Source: an uncultured delta proteobacterium (GTDB lineage Bacteria; Desulfobacterota; Desulfovibrionia; Desulfovibrionales; Desulfovibrionaceae). From it: DNA of 64,000 bases. Within the stretch, counting starts at the first letter, position 1. Each line of letters starts with the position of its first letter. Shown piece after piece: positions 16,503-24,973 of the stretch. The stretch lies in NCBI GenBank assembly GCA_903835685.1, contig CAILNX010000054.1:164618-228617 (forward strand). The letters are read 5' to 3'. The notes beneath the pieces were generated by a model. The model was not told the DNA's origin and did not search any database. It was given only the letters and a program-made list of their open reading frames with translations. A program made the translations under genes and the position numbers.

Positions 16503-17447
16503 ATGCCCATGCACGGCGACTTGAAGATTATTACCGGTTCGGCCAACACTGCCCTGGCCGAAGCCATCTGCGAACATCTGGGCATGCGGCTGACCACGGT
16601 GCTGAAAGAGACTTTCAGCGACGGTGAGATCCGCATCGAAATCGGGGCTAACGTGCGCGGCGACGATGTGTTCATCATCCAGCCCACCTGTTCCCCGGTC
16701 AATTTTCATCTCATGGAGCTTCTGCTCATGCTGGACGCGCTCAAGCGCGCCAGCGCCCGCCGGGTCACGGCCGTGGTTCCCTACTACGGGTACGCCCGGC
16801 AGGACCGCAAGGTGGTCCCCCGCGCGCCCATCAGCGCCAAGCTGGTGGCCGACTGCCTGACCGCCGCGGGCATGCAGCGCCTGGTGACCATCGACCTGCA
16901 CGCCGGGCAGATCCAGGGCTTCTTCAATGTGCCCGTGGACAACCTGTACGCCGCGCCGGTCCTTTTGCACTATCTGCAACAGAGAAACGACAACGTCATC
17001 ATCGTGTCCCCGGACGCGGGCGGCGTGGAACGCGCCCGGGCCTACGCCAAGCGCCTCAAGGTCGGCCTGGCCATCGTGGACAAGCGCCGGGACTCGCCCA
17101 ACCAGGCCCAGGCCATGCACGTCATCGGCGACGTGCGGGACAAGGTGGCCGTGGTCCTGGACGACATGATCGACACGGCCGGGACCATCTGCGCGGCCGG
17201 GACCGTGCTACTGGAGAACGGGGCCAAGGAAGTGCTGGCCTGCGCCACGCATCCGGTCCTGTCCGGCCCGGCCATCGAGCGGCTGGAAGCCTCCGACCTT
17301 TCCGAGGTCATCGTCACCGACACCATCCCACTGCGCGACGGGGCCAAGAGTTGCTCCAAGATCAAGCAGCTCTCGGTGGCCGGAATTTTGGCCAAGGCCA
17401 TCAACAACATTCACACCGAATCCTCGGTGAGCGTATTGTTCGTCTAA
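16503..17447 (+). CDS. prs: Ribose-phosphate pyrophosphokinase
   Basis: Makes PRPP from ribose 5-phosphate and ATP for nucleotide, His and Trp synthesis. The 314-residue product shows every class I motif: [56 protein letters not shown] and the PRPP loop [12 protein letters not shown] near residues 216-227. GAGGT eight bases before the ATG at 16503 supports this start, although an ATG two codons later is also in frame. It sits between tRNA-Gln and rplY. Confidence 0.97.
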   Translation: MPMHGDLKIITGSANTALAEAICEHLGMRLTTVLKETFSDGEIRIEIGANVRGDDVFIIQPTCSPVNFHLMELLLMLDALKRASARRVTAVVPYYGYARQDRKVVPRAPISAKLVADCLTAAGMQRLVTIDLHAGQIQGFFNVPVDNLYAAPVLLHYLQQRNDNVIIVSPDAGGVERARAYAKRLKVGLAIVDKRRDSPNQAQAMHVIGDVRDKVAVVLDDMIDTAGTICAAGTVLLENGAKEVLACATHPVLSGPAIERLEASDLSEVIVTDTIPLRDGAKSCSKIKQLSVAGILAKAINNIHTESSVSVLFV

Positions 17448-17517
17448 GAATCCCCCGCCCGCGCCCCGAATGCCGCAAGGTGGGGCTTACGGCGCTTAAA
17501 GAAGGAGAATTATCATC

Positions 17518-18126
17518 ATGGCTGAACTTCAGACTTTGAAAGTCCAGGCCCGTAGCGGGCTCGGCAAGGAAGCCAACCGCAAGCTGCGTCAGGAGAGCCT
17601 GGTTCCCGGCGTGTACTACAATGCCAAGGGTGAGAACATCGCCCTCCAGGTCCAGGGCCTCCCCCTGTCCAAGCTGTTCCACAAGATCGGCTCCTCCCGG
17701 GTCTTCGACCTGATCATCGGCGAGGAAGCCACGGCCCGTCCGGCCCTGATCTGGAAGCTCCAGCACAACCCGGTGAAGAGCAACATCATCCATGTGGACT
17801 TCCTGGGCGTGGACCTGGACAAGGCCATCAAGGTGCATGTGCCCGTGGAAGTGACCGGCAAGCCCAAGGGCTTGGTCAAGGGCGGACGCCTGGAAATCTT
17901 CCGCGAGACCGTGGAAGTGCTGGCCAAGCCCCTGTCCATCCCCGACGCCGTCGTGGTGGATGTCACGGACCTGGACTTGAACGAGAGCTATCTCATTTCC
18001 GAACTGCCCGTGATTGAGGGCGTGAAGTTCATCTATGATGACAACTTCGCGGTTGTGGGCGTGGTCGTGCCCACCGAGCAGGCCGAAGGCGGCGAGGCCG
18101 CCAGTGCCGAAGCGGCTGTGGAATAG
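17518..18126 (+). CDS. rplY: 50S ribosomal protein L25 (CTC/TL5 type)
   Basis: Binds 5S rRNA in the large subunit. The 202-residue length fits the two-domain CTC/TL5 form: an N-terminal L25 domain (VQARSGLGKEANRKLRQESLVPGVYYN, residues about 5-95) and a C-terminal beta domain (VHVPVEVTGKPKGLVKGG onwards). The tail is rich in Ala and Glu, as is common in this family. The ribosome-binding site AAGGAGAA is strong. Its pairing with pth downstream is a widely conserved order. Confidence 0.96.
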   Translation: MAELQTLKVQARSGLGKEANRKLRQESLVPGVYYNAKGENIALQVQGLPLSKLFHKIGSSRVFDLIIGEEATARPALIWKLQHNPVKSNIIHVDFLGVDLDKAIKVHVPVEVTGKPKGLVKGGRLEIFRETVEVLAKPLSIPDAVVVDVTDLDLNESYLISELPVIEGVKFIYDDNFAVVGVVVPTEQAEGGEAASAEAAVE

Positions 18127-18153
18127 TCCTTTTTCGCGCACGAACCCTTTCCG

Positions 18154-18217
18154 GGCGCCCGCTTTGAAGCCTTCCTCCGCAGGGTGGGAGAAAGCCTTTT
18201 GCTTCAAGGCGGGCGTC
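18154..18217 (+). other. Long imperfect inverted repeat between rplY and pth
   Basis: A 17-base arm at 18154-18170 (GGCGCCCGCTTTGAAGC) is the complement of 18201-18217 apart from two positions that become G-U pairs in RNA. The 30-base loop holds further short pairing (CTCC with GGAG). There is no T run, so it looks less like a terminator than like an mRNA structure that could stabilise the rplY message or limit pth translation; the pth ATG lies 12 bases after the stem. The function is inference. Confidence 0.7.
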
Positions 18218-18228
18218 TTCCTTTGCCC

Positions 18229-18870
18229 ATGAACGCAGGCGGACTGATCGTGGGTCTGGGCAATCCCGGCCCGCGCTACGAACACACCCGGCACAACATC
18301 GGCTTCCTGGCCGTTGACGCCGTCCTGGCCCTGGCCGCCACCCGCAAAAGCATGCGCCTGGACATGGTCAAGCGTACCCCGGATTTCGACCTCTGGTCCT
18401 TTTGCCCCGTGGGAGCGCAAAAAGGGACCTTCCTCCTGGCCAAGCCCCAGACCTTCATGAACTTAAGCGGCCGGGCCGTTTCCTCCATCTGCGCAAGCCA
18501 CGGCCTCTCCCCGGAGCAGGTCCTGGTCCTCCATGACGAACTGGACCTGCCCCTGGGCCGCATGAAGCTCAAGCAGGGCGGTGGGGCCAATGGCCACAAC
18601 GGGATCAGCTCCATCGAAGAGGAATTGGTCAGCCCGGCCTTCTTTCGCCTGCGCCTGGGCATCGGTCGGCCGACCGCCCCGGTCGGTGCGCCCGAAGGGA
18701 CGTTCCCTGGCTCGGTCACGGACTATGTCCTGGGCGATTTCGCCCCGGAGGAAATGGAGCTGGTGCGTCAGGTCCTGCCTGCGGCCTGGAAGGGCCTGGA
18801 CCTCTTCTACCGGCGGGGCCAGGCCATGGCCGTGCAATTCGTGAACGCCTTTCGACCCGAGGAGGCTTAA
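18229..18870 (+). CDS. pth: Peptidyl-tRNA hydrolase
   Basis: Releases tRNA from stalled peptidyl-tRNA. The 213-residue product has IVGLGNPGPRYEHTRHNIGF with the catalytic His22, KPQTFMNLSGRAV, LHDELDLPLGRMKLKQGGGANGHNG with the catalytic Asp, and FRLRLGIGRP. The ATG at 18229 is immediately before the conserved core and has only a weak upstream purine run, in keeping with the hairpin just before it. The next gene starts two bases after its stop. Confidence 0.96.
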   Translation: MNAGGLIVGLGNPGPRYEHTRHNIGFLAVDAVLALAATRKSMRLDMVKRTPDFDLWSFCPVGAQKGTFLLAKPQTFMNLSGRAVSSICASHGLSPEQVLVLHDELDLPLGRMKLKQGGGANGHNGISSIEEELVSPAFFRLRLGIGRPTAPVGAPEGTFPGSVTDYVLGDFAPEEMELVRQVLPAAWKGLDLFYRRGQAMAVQFVNAFRPEEA

Positions 18871-18872
18871 GC

Positions 18873-20660
18873 ATGTCTGACGCTCTCCCGGCCCTGCGGC
18901 CGGACCTGGAGTTCATCCCCGTGACCCACGAGGGACGTCGGCTGTTTCTGGTGCGCGACCCTCTGGGTCTGGTGCGCGAGGGATACGCCCTGGACGCCCG
19001 GCTCGGCCCCCTGCTGGCCCGGCTGGACGGGACGGCCACGGTCAAGGACCTCCAGACCGAGTGGATGCGCCAGGATTGTTCGGCCCTGGCCTCCACCCTG
19101 GACATGGCCTCCCTGGTGGCTGATTTCGACGCGGTCTTTCTCCTGGACTCCCCGACCTTCCGTCAGGCCCGGTCCCGGGTGGTGGCCCAGTTCGCCGCCG
19201 AATCCGCGCGTCCGGCCTTTCTGCTCGGCAAGGCCTATCCCGAGGAGCCCGCAGCCCTGTCCGCGCTCCTGGACGATATCCTCGGGCCACCCCAGGCCCC
19301 CGGCCAAACATTGCCACGCGCCCTGGTGGCCCCGCATATCGATCTGGAGGTTGGCCGGGGGGCTTATGCCCGGGCCTACGGGCGACTTCGGGGAGGCACG
19401 GCCCGCCGGGTCGTGGTCCTGGGCGTGGGGCATGGACTGGAAAGCGGCCTCTTCTGCCTGTCGGGTAAGGATTTTCAGACCCCGCTTGGGGTGACGAAAG
19501 CGGACAGCCCGGCCTGCGAGGCCCTGCGCCAGGCCGGAGCCGGGGTCCTCTCGACCGATGACTTCGCCCACCGGGCCGAGCATTCCATCGAATTTCAGCT
19601 CCTCTTTCTGCAACATCTCCTGGGGCCTCAGTCCTTCAGCCTGGTTCCTATTCTCTGCGGTCCTGCCAGGTTAAGTCTGAGCCAGTACTCCCGGCCGGAG
19701 TTCCTGCGGGTGGCCGGCCGGTTCCTGCTCGCCCTGGAAAAGGTCTGCGCCGAGCCCGGGACCCTGGTCGTGGCTGGAGTGGACTTTTCGCACATCGGCC
19801 CGAAATTCGGGCACGAGTGCCCGGCCGCCAGCCTGGAGGTTGAGGCCATGGCCCATGACCAGCGGCTCCTTGAGTTGTGCGCGACCCGGGATGCCGACGG
19901 GTTCTGGGCCGAATCGGCCCGAGTCCAGGACCGGTTCAATGTCTGCGGCTTCTCCGCCCTGGCCACCCTGCTGGAGGTCCTGCCCCAAGGCCCGGGCCAG
20001 GTCCTGGGCTACGACCTGTGGCGGGAAGCGCCCACCGAGTCGGCCGTGGGCTTCGGGGCCGTGGTTTTTCCCGCCGAACAGGGCGAGGCCCAGCCCGGGA
20101 AGAAATCTACAGGCGTCGAATCGTTCATCATGCGCAAGGTCCAGGTCGAGGACTCGGACAAGCGCATGGTCTTTGGGGGAACGCCCGAGGAGCTTCGGCC
20201 GGACATGGCCCGAACCGGCAACGTGGTCCTGGTCGGATTGCCCGGAAGCGGACGGCGGACCCTGGGGCAAAGCCTGGCCCAGACCCTGGGTCGGACCTTC
20301 GTGGATCTGGAGGCCCAGCCGGAAACGGCTGAGGCCAGCGCGCTCCTGGAAAATCTGGGACAGGAAGGCGGTCGGGTGATCCGCTTCCCGGCCGACCTGC
20401 TGCGCCGGGCCGGTGTGGTGGAGGCCCTGCGCCAGGCCGGGGTGGTCTTCTACCTCTCGGCCGACCTGCCCTTGCTGCTCTCACGACAGTTCGCCGGGGC
20501 CAGCGATATCCCGGAGGAGACCCGCAAGGCCTTGGGCCGCCACTTGGACGAGCTGGAGCCCCTGGCCATGGCCGCCCTGCATTTCATCCTGCGGGCCGAC
20601 GAGGAGGCCGGGGACCTGGTGCAGGACGCCCTGGAGAAGATCAGGATGGCCGAAAGATAA
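18873..20660 (+). CDS. MEMO1-family (AmmeMemoRadiSam system B) protein fused to a kinase-like P-loop domain
   Basis: A 595-residue three-part protein. Residues 1-140 form an N-terminal region (RRLFLVRDPLGLVREGYALD) seen with bacterial MEMO proteins. Residues about 149-401 are the MEMO domain, related to class III extradiol dioxygenases: LVAPHIDLEVGRGAYARAY, GVGHG, HRAEHSIEFQLLFL, DFSHIG and a C-terminal GYDLWREAPTESAVGFGAVVF. After a linker, residues about 449-595 resemble shikimate kinase: VVLVGLPGSGRRTLGQSLAQ, FVDLEAQPE and GVVFYLSADLPLLLSRQ. The P-loop lysine is replaced by arginine and the shikimate-binding GGG motif is eroded, so catalysis is doubtful. The start two bases after pth indicates co-transcription. 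The usual AMMECR1 and radical SAM partners are not in the window. Confidence 0.85.
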   Translation: MSDALPALRPDLEFIPVTHEGRRLFLVRDPLGLVREGYALDARLGPLLARLDGTATVKDLQTEWMRQDCSALASTLDMASLVADFDAVFLLDSPTFRQARSRVVAQFAAESARPAFLLGKAYPEEPAALSALLDDILGPPQAPGQTLPRALVAPHIDLEVGRGAYARAYGRLRGGTARRVVVLGVGHGLESGLFCLSGKDFQTPLGVTKADSPACEALRQAGAGVLSTDDFAHRAEHSIEFQLLFLQHLLGPQSFSLVPILCGPARLSLSQYSRPEFLRVAGRFLLALEKVCAEPGTLVVAGVDFSHIGPKFGHECPAASLEVEAMAHDQRLLELCATRDADGFWAESARVQDRFNVCGFSALATLLEVLPQGPGQVLGYDLWREAPTESAVGFGAVVFPAEQGEAQPGKKSTGVESFIMRKVQVEDSDKRMVFGGTPEELRPDMARTGNVVLVGLPGSGRRTLGQSLAQTLGRTFVDLEAQPETAEASALLENLGQEGGRVIRFPADLLRRAGVVEALRQAGVVFYLSADLPLLLSRQFAGASDIPEETRKALGRHLDELEPLAMAALHFILRADEEAGDLVQDALEKIRMAER

Positions 20661-20707
20661 GGCCTGGAATCTTGTTCCAGAACGAGCAGCGCATCGCATA
20701 AGAGAGC

Positions 20708-20736
20708 AAGAATAAGAAATAATTATTCTTATTCTT
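20708..20736. repeat. AT-rich 29-bp palindromic repeat, copy 1
   Basis: Arms AAGAATAAGAA (20708-20718) and TTCTTATTCTT (20726-20736) enclose a 7-base AT loop. It lies 48 bp past the stop of the MEMO-fusion gene, between convergent genes. The copy at 34513-34541 is its exact reverse complement and the copy at 32913-32941 differs at two bases. It could act as a bidirectional terminator. Confidence 0.85.
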
Positions 20737-20788
20737 CCGCTTCGCTTGAGGCAGTCTGGTGGTGGGAGTCGAGATTTTGAAGAATCGA

Positions 20789-20816
20789 GGGGAGTCCGGG
20801 AACGGGCTCCCCTTTT
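20789..20816 (+). terminator. GC-rich terminator between convergent genes
   Basis: A 10-bp stem with one G-U pair (GGGGAGTCCG with CGGGCTCCCC), GGAA tetraloop and TTTT tail, five bases before the fabH 3' end. It can end transcription coming from the MEMO-fusion gene. Confidence 0.8.
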
Positions 20817-20820
20817 CGCG

Positions 20821-21813
20821 TCAGAAGCGGATGAGGGCCGAGCCCCAGGTGAACCCGCCCCCGAAGGTGGCGATGAGCACCAGTTGGCCGTCCTTGATGG
20901 ACCCCAGGGCGCGGGCCTCGGCCAGGGCCAGGGGGATGGAGGCGGCCGAGGTGTTGCCGTAGCGGTCCACGTTGACGAAGACCTTTTCATCAGGGAACCT
21001 GAGCTTCTTGCCCACGGCCTCGATGATGCGCAGGTTGGCCTGGTGGGGGATGAGCACGTCCACGTCTTCCGGGGTCAGGCCGTGCCTGGCCAGCAGGGTC
21101 TCGCAGATGGCGCACATGGAGCGCACGGCGTGCTTGTAGACCTCGCGGCCGTTCATCTGGACGTAGTTCTCATGCCCCACCACGTCGCCGATCTTGTAGG
21201 GGTGGCCCGAGTAGCCGCCCTTGATGGTCAGAAGCGGGCCGTAGGTCCCGTCCGCGGCCAGTTGCATGTCCAGGAGGCGCGCGCCCTTGTTGGCCGGGGT
21301 GTCGGCGGCCAAGATGGCCACTCCGGCCCCGTCCCCGAAGAGCACGCAGGTGCCTCGGTCGGTCCAGTCCGTGCGCGAGGTGAGCACCTCGGCCCCCACC
21401 ACCAGGACCCGGGCCTCGGGATGCAGGGCCACCAGGCCGCGCGCGGCCTCCAGGGAGTAGACGAACCCGGAGCAGGCCGCGTTCAGGTCAAAGGCCGGGA
21501 CGCCCTCCAGCCCGAGCTTCTTGGCCAGGACAACGCCGGCCGAGGGTACCGAGGTGTCCGGGGTGACCGTGGCCACCACCACATGGGTCAGGTCCTTGGC
21601 CGTAAGCCCGGCATTGTCCAGGGCCATGTGGGTGGCGGCCAGGGCCATGTCCGTGCAGACCTCGCCGGGCGCGACCATATGGCGCTCCCGGATGCCCGTG
21701 CGGGTGATGATCCACTCGTCAGTGGTATCGACGAACTTCACCAGGTCAGCGTTGGTCAGAATTCGTGCCGGGGCGTAAAACCCCAGACCCTGTATGGCGA
21801 AGGTGCTGCTCAT
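20821..21813 (-). CDS. fabH: 3-oxoacyl-[acyl-carrier-protein] synthase III
   Basis: Starts fatty-acid synthesis by condensing an acyl-CoA with malonyl-ACP. The 330-residue product has the nucleophile Cys114 in DLNAACSGFVYSL, His257 in IPHQANLRI and Asn287 in VDRYGNTSAAS, plus DEWIITRTGIRERH and the C-terminal GGGFTWGSALIRF. All three catalytic residues are present. It is the last gene of yceD-rpmF-plsX-fabH, an order found in many bacteria that joins phospholipid and fatty-acid initiation to a ribosomal protein gene. The gap to plsX is 38 bp. Confidence 0.97.
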   Translation of the reverse strand: MSSTFAIQGLGFYAPARILTNADLVKFVDTTDEWIITRTGIRERHMVAPGEVCTDMALAATHMALDNAGLTAKDLTHVVVATVTPDTSVPSAGVVLAKKLGLEGVPAFDLNAACSGFVYSLEAARGLVALHPEARVLVVGAEVLTSRTDWTDRGTCVLFGDGAGVAILAADTPANKGARLLDMQLAADGTYGPLLTIKGGYSGHPYKIGDVVGHENYVQMNGREVYKHAVRSMCAICETLLARHGLTPEDVDVLIPHQANLRIIEAVGKKLRFPDEKVFVNVDRYGNTSAASIPLALAEARALGSIKDGQLVLIATFGGGFTWGSALIRF

Positions 21814-21851
21814 GATTGGTGTGGGTCGGCAGTTGGGAAGGGTGTGGCGGT

Positions 21852-22907
21852 TCAGCCCGCGACCTGTTTGGCGGGGCGGGTCTGACGCCGCAGGGACGCG
21901 AGTTCGGCGTTGGCCTCAAACCCGGCCACGAGTTGATCCAGGGCCTTGTTGCGCACAAAGGTGGCGGCCATCTCCACGGCCCGCTGGATGCCCGTGGCGT
22001 TGGACTTGCCGTGGCAGACCAGGGCGATGCGCTCCAGTCCCAGAAGCGGGGCTCCACCGTATTCATTGGGGTCCATGAGCTGGGCGAACCGCTTGAAGGC
22101 GCGCATGGCCAGCATGGCCCCGGCCTTGGAGATGATGTCCCCTTTCAGTTCGGTTTTGAGCATCCGGCCCAGGGACCTGGACAGGCCTTCGGCCAGCTTC
22201 AAGGCCACGTTGCCCACAAACCCGTCGCAGACCACCACGTCCACCTCTCCGGAAAAGATGTCCCGGCCTTCGACATTTCCCAGGAAGTTGAGGGAGGAAT
22301 TCTTGAACAGGTCAAAGGCGGCCCGGACAACGGCATTGCCCTTGCCTTCCTCCTCTCCGATGGTCAGAAGCCCCACCCGGGGATGAGTGATGTTTAAGAC
22401 GCTTTTGGCCAGCACGTCGGCCATGATCCCGAACTGCATGAGGTGGTGGGGCTTGCAGTCCACATTGGCCCCCACATCGATGAACACCACGGGCTTTTTT
22501 TCCGTGGGCATGATGCTGGCCAGGGCTGGCCGGTCCACGCCGTTTATGCGCCCGAGCACGAAAATGCCGCTGGCCACCGTGGCCCCGGAATGCCCGGCGG
22601 AGATCACTCCGTCGGCCCGGCCTTCCTTGACCACGCGGCAGGCCACATGGATGGAGGAGTCCTTTTTCCGGCGCAGGGCATCGGAGGGCTTCTCGTCCAT
22701 GTCCACCACCTGAGAGGCGTGCTGGATTTCGATATCCAGGCCACGCACGTTCAGGGCGGACAATTCCTTCTCGATGCGCTGGGCGTCACCGACCAGCAGA
22801 AGATCAACCTTCTTCTGCCGGGCGGCGTCAGTCGCGCCTTTGATCACCACCTGGGGACCGAAGTCTCCCCCCATGGCGTCGACGGCGATTCGCGGCTTAC
22901 TCGGCAT
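21852..22907 (-). CDS. plsX: Phosphate acyltransferase PlsX
   Basis: Makes acyl-phosphate from acyl-ACP as the first step of the PlsX/PlsY route to phosphatidic acid. The 351-residue product begins PRIAVDAMGGDFGPQVVIKG and has SSIHVACRVVKEGRADGVISAGHSGA, FIDVGANVDCKP, NFLGNVEGRDIF and VDVVVCDGFVGNVALK, all typical. Its ATG lies inside the last codons of rpmF (11-bp overlap), a sign of tight coupling. The C-terminal 15 residues are low in conservation. Confidence 0.97.
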   Translation of the reverse strand: MPSKPRIAVDAMGGDFGPQVVIKGATDAARQKKVDLLLVGDAQRIEKELSALNVRGLDIEIQHASQVVDMDEKPSDALRRKKDSSIHVACRVVKEGRADGVISAGHSGATVASGIFVLGRINGVDRPALASIMPTEKKPVVFIDVGANVDCKPHHLMQFGIMADVLAKSVLNITHPRVGLLTIGEEEGKGNAVVRAAFDLFKNSSLNFLGNVEGRDIFSGEVDVVVCDGFVGNVALKLAEGLSRSLGRMLKTELKGDIISKAGAMLAMRAFKRFAQLMDPNEYGGAPLLGLERIALVCHGKSNATGIQRAVEMAATFVRNKALDQLVAGFEANAELASLRRQTRPAKQVAG

Positions 22908-23079
22908 TCTCGGTGGTCAGAACCTGGCGGCCCTTGTAGGTTCCGCAGGAAGGGCAGATGCGGTGGGGCAGCGTGGGCTCCCCGCATTTGCACAGGATGA
23001 CATTGGGCACGGCGACCTGGTCGTGGGACCGGCGCATGCCGCGACGGGATCTGGAAGTGCGCTTTTTGGGTAAGGCCAT
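22897..23079 (-). CDS. rpmF: 50S ribosomal protein L32
   Basis: A 60-residue basic ribosomal protein: ALPKKRTSRSRRGMRRSHDQ at the N-terminus, then a zinc ribbon (CKCGEPTLPHRICPSCGTYKGR) that marks the C+ zinc-binding form of L32. It lies 50 bp after yceD and overlaps the plsX start. The extra residues QVLTTENAE at the end coincide with that overlap. Confidence 0.97.
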   Translation of the reverse strand: MALPKKRTSRSRRGMRRSHDQVAVPNVILCKCGEPTLPHRICPSCGTYKGRQVLTTENAE

Positions 23080-23129
23080 GGTCTTTTCCTCACTGGTCTA
23101 TGTATTTTGGCGAACGTCCGGCGGTTCCC

Positions 23130-23651
23130 TTAGTGGGGAACCTTCAGCGATCGGAAAACAGCCATTCTGGGGTCTGCGCTTCCCTGGGGGCAGGAGCAGA
23201 CGCCCGCGTTGAGATTGGCCCCACAACGGGGGCAAAGTCCCTGGCACTCGGACCTGCACAAGGGCTTGTCCGGCAGGGCCAGGGCGAACTGTTCCCACAA
23301 AAACGCGGCCACGTCGAGTTCCGGGACGCCGCCTGCCTCGCGCAGGAACTTCTCGTCCGGGTAGCTCTCGTCCACCCCGGTCAGTTCCTCGAAATGCGTA
23401 AAACTGGCCGCAATATCCTGCTCGCTTTCCTCGACGCACCGGCTGCACGGCATGACGACGCTCCCGGTGATCGCACCCTGGACCAGATAGCCTTGGCCCT
23501 GGGCCTGGACGAAAAGGGTGGCGGTCAAAGGCTTGCCCGGCTTGAGCTTCAGGCCGAACGCCGTCCAATTGTCCGTCCAAATGGCCTGGTCGGCGTAGGT
23601 GAACTCCTGACCCTGAGCTGGGATACCTTGAAGTGAGAGCCAAAGTTCCAT
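23130..23651 (-). CDS. yceD: YceD/DUF177 family protein
   Basis: A 173-residue member of the YceD family that nearly always precedes rpmF; relatives have been linked to 23S rRNA accumulation. It has the paired cysteine motif [11 protein letters not shown] at residues about 62-72, then [23 protein letters not shown], which looks like a second zinc-binding knuckle. The ATG at 23651 is preferred, with a GGGG run five bases upstream; a GTG two codons earlier is possible. It is the first gene of the minus-strand operon and is divergent from rpmB. Confidence 0.88.
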   Translation of the reverse strand: MELWLSLQGIPAQGQEFTYADQAIWTDNWTAFGLKLKPGKPLTATLFVQAQGQGYLVQGAITGSVVMPCSRCVEESEQDIAASFTHFEELTGVDESYPDEKFLREAGGVPELDVAAFLWEQFALALPDKPLCRSECQGLCPRCGANLNAGVCSCPQGSADPRMAVFRSLKVPH

Positions 23652-23712
23652 GTTCACCCCGCAGAGAGAGAGTTGCTATATGGAAAGATCGCGGGTTGTC
23701 AAGAAAAAACGC

Positions 23713-23739
23713 TTGCCATTTGAGGAACGAGCGTATAAG
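23713..23739 (+). promoter_or_regulatory. Probable rpmB promoter
   Basis: TTGCCA at 23713-23718 and TATAAG at 23734-23739, 15 bases apart, about 88 bp before the rpmB ATG. The upstream A-rich run could act as an UP element. The same GCTTGCCA-N15-TATA pattern precedes tRNA-Val. Confidence 0.55.
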
Positions 23740-23826
23740 AGGCTCTTTCTTTACGGGGAATCCCCGCACAGGCCAGACAATCCGCGCCCTCGTGGCGAGA
23801 GATCGAGAGTTCAGGAGGTTTTCATC

Positions 23827-24030
23827 ATGTCCCAGGAATGCGAAATCTGCGGCAAGCGCCCCCAGGTCGGAAACAACGTCAGCCATGCCAACAATAAAAG
23901 CAAGCGCCGTTTTCTGCCCAACCTTCAGAAGGTCCGGGCCCAGCTCAAGTCCGGCGAAGTGAAAAGCCTGCGCGTGTGCACCCGCTGCCTGCGTTCGGGC
24001 GCTGTGTGCAAGCCCCAGGTTCGGGCTTAA
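23827..24030 (+). CDS. rpmB: 50S ribosomal protein L28
   Basis: A 67-residue ribosomal protein: [24 protein letters not shown], then PNLQKV, and [10 protein letters not shown] near the end. Two CXXC pairs make this the zinc-ribbon (C+) form. CAGGAGG about nine bases before the ATG is a clear ribosome-binding site. It is a single-gene transcript with its own promoter and terminator. Confidence 0.97.
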   Translation: MSQECEICGKRPQVGNNVSHANNKSKRRFLPNLQKVRAQLKSGEVKSLRVCTRCLRSGAVCKPQVRA

Positions 24031-24044
24031 GTAGATCATTTCCA

Positions 24045-24080
24045 GGGAAAGGACCCGTGTTCGGGTCCTTTCCCTTTTTT
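24045..24080 (+). terminator. rpmB terminator
   Basis: A perfect 13-bp stem, GGGAAAGGACCCG (24045-24057) with CGGGTCCTTTCCC (24062-24074), four-base loop and six T. It begins 15 bases after the rpmB stop. Confidence 0.96.
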
Positions 24081-24152
24081 GATCCCCCGTCCCAATTCTC
24101 GTTTCGCACCCCGAGGCTGTCAGTTCTGCCTTGCCGCCCTTTCGGGGGGACC

Positions 24153-24923
24153 ATGCGATATCGGCCCGCATCCATCATCCTGATCTGTTCCCTGATCGCG
24201 GCTTTTCTGTTCTGGGCTGCGCCGGGCCGTTGCGCCTCGCCCCTGGACTCCCTTCTGCTGGTGACCGAGGATTTCCCGCCCTACAATTACGCTCGGGACG
24301 GCGAGGCTGCCGGCCTGTCCACGGAAGTGCTCCTGGCCATGCTCAAAAGCCTCGGCTCCAGTCTGGGCCGGGCGGACATCAAGATACTGCCCTGGGCCAG
24401 GGGATACTGGTTCCTTCAGGAGCGCCCCAATACCCTGCTCTATTCCGTGACCAGGACCCCGGAACGGGAACGGCTCTTCAAGTGGGTGGGGCCCATCGCC
24501 CAGAACAAGAACGTGCTCTTGGCCCGCAAGGACCGGCATATCGTCTTGGGTTCCCTGGAGGAGGCCAAGGCCTTTCGCATCGGCGCCGTGCGCGACGATG
24601 CCGGGGGACAGCTTTTGATGGCCGCTGGGATCGGCAATGAAACCCTGGATGTTTCCGGCGATCCCCGGGCCAACATGCTCAAACTGGCCCGGAACCGGAT
24701 CGACCTGTTCGCCTACCCGGAAACCGTGGCCCAATGGATTTGCAAGGCCGAGGGGCTCTCTCCCGACGACTTTGAAAGCGTCTATGTGCTGCACCAGGGC
24801 GAACTGTATTTCGCCCTGAACAAAAAGACCCCGGAAGCCATAGTGCGAACGCTGCAAGAGGCCCTGGACGGGCTCAAGCAGCGGGGCGAGATCGATACGA
24901 TTCTCAAGGCTGGGAGCCGGTAA
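24153..24923 (+). CDS. Periplasmic solute-binding protein, SBP_bac_3 family
   Basis: A 256-residue exported protein with a signal sequence (SIILICSLIAAFLFWAAPGRCA) and the family opening LLLVTEDFPPYNYARDGEAAGLSTEVLLAML. This matches extracellular solute-binding proteins of family 3, which bind amino acids or similar ligands. The variant with PWARGYWFLQERPNTLLYS and TRTPERERLFKWVGPI is common in Desulfovibrio-like genomes as orphan genes without an ABC transporter, and there is none here. GGGGGA lies just before the ATG. The ligand is unknown, and it could act in sensing rather than uptake. Confidence 0.88.
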   Translation: MRYRPASIILICSLIAAFLFWAAPGRCASPLDSLLLVTEDFPPYNYARDGEAAGLSTEVLLAMLKSLGSSLGRADIKILPWARGYWFLQERPNTLLYSVTRTPERERLFKWVGPIAQNKNVLLARKDRHIVLGSLEEAKAFRIGAVRDDAGGQLLMAAGIGNETLDVSGDPRANMLKLARNRIDLFAYPETVAQWICKAEGLSPDDFESVYVLHQGELYFALNKKTPEAIVRTLQEALDGLKQRGEIDTILKAGSR

Positions 24924-24925
24924 GC

Positions 24926-24946
24926 CCGGCCAATGGACTCGGCCGG
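24926..24946. terminator. Short GC hairpin between convergent genes
   Basis: CCGGCC (24926-24931) pairs with GGCCGG (24941-24946) just past the solute-binding gene stop. There is no T run, so a terminator role is weak. Confidence 0.3.
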
Positions 24947-24973
24947 ACCTTGCCTCTCCCCTGGACAAGCCCT

